A stretch of 64,000 nucleotides of DNA, taken from Edaphochlamys debaryana (Eukaryota; Chlorophyta; Chlorophyceae; Chlamydomonadales). The stretch spans positions 496,001 through 560,000 of the forward strand of contig JAEHOE010000040.1 in NCBI GenBank assembly GCA_016858145.1, written 5' to 3'. Below, one piece after another: positions 61,520 to 64,000 of the stretch; position 1 is the stretch's first letter; each line of letters starts with the position of its first letter. The notes below the pieces were generated by a model. It saw nothing but the letters and a program-made list of their open reading frames with translations. It ran no database searches and was not told the DNA's origin. Made by a program: the position numbers and the translations under genes.

Positions 61520-63956
61520 CCCCGCCCTGGACAGCATCTCGGCGCATGGGCGCCCCGACGATGCCGCCACCACAGCAACTTTCTCCACCTTCTGCCCAGG
61601 CCTCGTTGACGTCTATCGTGCCCTTCACCCCGAGCAGCGCGCATACACGTTCACCAACGGCGCCAGCGCCGCCCGCCTCGACCGCCTTCTCGCCTCCAGT
61701 CCCCTGGCGGCCCACGTGCCCACCTGCCGCGTGGAGTCAGGCCGCCCCTCTGACCACCGGCTGGTTTCCATCTACATCAACCCCCTTGATACGGCACGGC
61801 CCCCCGGGCGGGGCCTCCCAAGAGCCCGCCTCCACTTCTTGGATCACCCCGACCTGCGAGACCAGTTTGGCGACTGGCTTATACAAGCGAGTGCCGCACG
61901 CCCAACCACGCCCGCCGAGTGCCTGCAGTGGTGGACCCGCTTCAAGCGCTCCCTCCTCATCAGCTGCAACCGACTCAACCGTATGGCCCGCCAGCGCCGC
62001 CTGCAGGCAACTGCAGAAGCAGAGGCGGCTGCCCAAGCAGAAGCCGCAGCATTTGCAGCCGTAGCAGCGGGCGACCTCAGCGCCGCGTCAGCAGCGGCCG
62101 CCGCGCGCGCAGCTGCCGCCGCCGCCAGCCTCCGCGCCGCAGCACCATGGGCCCGCCGCGCACGTCAAGCCTGGCTCCGGACTGGGGAGCGCCCCTGCCC
62201 AGCCATCACACGACTAATCCGCCCCGTCTCAGGTGGCTGCGTCATACGACAGCTTCAGCGCCCTGACGGGTCCCAGGCAACCAATCCCGAAGAGTTACCT
62301 GAGGTGATGGCAGAGTTCTGGAGCAGAGTCAGCACAGCCGCAGCTGCCGACCCAGAAGCCCGCGCACAGGTCTTACACGCCCTACGTGCAGCCGGCAACC
62401 GCTGCCCGCCGAGCCGTGTAGCCGAGATGGGGGCAGCGGAGGTTCTGGCAAAGGAGGTAGCCACAGCTATTGCCGGCGCCCGGCCCGGAACTGCCCCCGG
62501 CGCAGATGGCATCCCCATGGATCTCTACAAGGCGTACGCAGCACAGCTAACCCCTATCCTCGTTGACGTCTTCACCGCCATTGGGACCACCGAGTCGACC
62601 CCAGCAGGCTTTCTGGACGCAGTGATCTCGTGCTTTCACAAGGGCGGGGACCCAGACTACCGCCTCCGTGCCCGCGTCCTCGCCCGCCGCCTCCTCCCCG
62701 CCTTCGTGGAGGCCATTGACAACGAGCAGACCGCCTTCCTCACCCTTCGCCTCATCTCCGACAACATCCTCCTCATGCAGCTGCTCGCTGAGTCCTTGCG
62801 CAAATCAGGCGAGTCGGGCCTCATAGCCTTCCTCGACTTCCACAAAGCGTACGACACCGTGGACAGGCCGTTCCTCCTCGCCTGCCTGGATGCTCTGGGG
62901 GTTGGCGATGGCTTTCTTAGATGGGTCAGACTGATCTACACGGGCACCAGATCGGCTGCCTTGGTCAACGGTCAGCTTTCCAGCTATAAGGCAGTTACAG
63001 CTGGGGTACGACAGGGCTGCCCGCTGGCCCCCCTTCTCTACCTGGCCCCCGGACAAGCCCTGCTCTCCTTCCTCAAGCGACTTGAACTGGGGTTCGCCCT
63101 AGCCAACACGCGCCTCACAGCCAGCCAGTATGCAGATGACTACGGACAGATCCTGCGATCCACCGCCCTCGTTTCCGCCCTGATGAGCGCCATGGACACC
63201 TTCGCAGCAGCGTCAGGCCAACGCCTCAACGTGGGAAAGTGCGAGCTCCTCCGCATCGGCACGCCGCCGCCCCGGCCCTCCAGCAGCATCCCCCCCCCCG
63301 GACCCCAGGCTGCGGAGCAGGTTGCCGGCCTCCACCTCGCCGCCTCTGCACGCACCCTTGGCGTCACGTTCTCCACACAACCAACGGCGGCCACTCCCCT
63401 CCCTCCCCCCCTGCTGGACAAGTTCCTCAGCCGCCTGACCCTGATCGCGAGGATGGGCCTCTCAGCCTTCGGCGTTGCCTCATGCCTGTCCGCCTACGGC
63501 CTGGGCACCCTCCTCTACCACTGCCAGCACAACGGCCTACCCCCTCGTACGGCGACAGAGCACCTAGTGGGCACGGTGGCGGCCCTGACCGACCGCAACA
63601 TGACGCCTGCTCGATACAGGGACAACCCCAACGCACTGCCCGCAGGAGCACCCACGAGCTGCATGTACCTCTCCCCGGCAGTTGGCGGCTTTGGCCTGCT
63701 CCCCCTCGTCGAGCACACTGGGGCCAGGCACGCGAGTGCGGCAGTCCGTGGCATTCTGGGCGCCTGCGGCCTCCTCCGCTACCGCCCGCCGTGGACCGCG
63801 CCGCTCGTCTCCCTGCTCCGCTCAACCCACCCAGCAGCACACCCGCTCTGCCTCCTGACAATGCGGCGCCCGACCTCGTCGATCGGTCTCCGCATCTTGG
63901 GGGCCACAGTCCCACGCGCAACCTCACCAGCACTGGGCGCGTGGCAGGCGCGCTAG
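61520..63956 (+). mobile_element. L1-like non-LTR retrotransposon, 5'-truncated: AP-endonuclease end plus reverse transcriptase
   Basis: The open frame from the junction at 61520 begins inside an apurinic-type endonuclease: YTFTNGASAARLDRLLAS and RPSDHRLVSIYIN are its last motifs. A linker rich in Ala follows, then reverse transcriptase: GTAPGADGIPMDLYK, VISCFHKGGDPDYRLRARVL, FLDFHKAYDTVDRPF with the first catalytic Asp, AGVRQGCPLAPLLY and QYADD with the catalytic pair. The usual YRPISL-type segment between GGDP and DYRL is missing, an in-frame loss of roughly 15-18 residues in the fingers region, so activity is doubtful. C-terminal to the RT is SGQRLNVGKCELL as in L1-type elements. The frame stops at 63956, short of a usual C-terminal zinc knuckle. 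It differs from the element at 28014-33365. Confidence 0.88.
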
Positions 63957-64000
63957 CGCTGCTGCCCCGGGCCCAAGTGATTGCTCCCATGCCAGCCGGA
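63957..64000. other. Window edge, retrotransposon continuation likely
   Basis: Only 44 bases follow the stop codon. Whether the stop is the natural end of the retrotransposon frame or an inactivating mutation cannot be decided from this window. Confidence 0.4.

Overview
The window is nuclear DNA from a GC-rich unicellular or colonial green alga, most likely of the Chlamydomonas/volvocine group. The reasons are: very high GC, genes split into many short introns with G-rich donors, long low-complexity Gly/Ala/Ser/Pro/Gln stretches inside otherwise conserved proteins, plant-type V-ATPase subunit e and beta-amylase, and algal transposon types (KDZ transposase, a non-LTR element with RNase H plus a restriction-like endonuclease). 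Nothing bacterial, plasmid-like or CRISPR-like was seen. The species cannot be fixed from sequence alone.

Layout. 1-4318 (+): 3' part of a beta-amylase gene with a very large insertion in the catalytic barrel. 4319-7397: intergenic, with a perfect 54-bp inverted repeat. 7398-7916 (+): V-ATPase subunit e. 8695-10030 (-): ZNHIT1/SWC6-like zinc finger HIT protein of the SWR1 chromatin remodeller. 10031-13334: intergenic with a minisatellite. 13335-16699 (+): a TKL-type protein that looks like a pseudokinase. 16700-21084: intergenic, dispersed repeats. 21085-24535 (+): Myb-like gene, copy A. 24536-27559: repeats. 27560-34130: KDZ transposon relic on the minus strand, interrupted by a 5'-truncated non-LTR retrotransposon (28014-33365). 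34240-35530: G-rich satellite and a 10-bp tandem repeat. 35690-40823: tandem repeat units and degenerate repeats. 40824-46518 (+): ten-exon gene for a 1407-aa protein with four related B3-like segments. 46519-48905: intergenic. 48906-53984 and 56476-61519: a direct ~5-kb segmental duplication, each half carrying a minus-strand Myb-like gene (copies B and C). 61520-63956: a 5'-truncated, L1-like retrotransposon (endonuclease end plus reverse transcriptase).

How the genes fit together. The conserved genes are housekeeping (starch breakdown, vacuolar acidification, H2A.Z exchange) and are not obviously linked. The lineage-specific part is the set of large, mostly disordered nuclear-looking proteins: three Myb-like paralogs and the four-repeat B3-like protein. 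They share a short proline-rich motif and probably act in transcription, but that is inference. Exon coordinates were worked out by hand; reading phase was checked across every stated junction. Exact starts of the kinase-like gene and of the window-edge gene remain uncertain.
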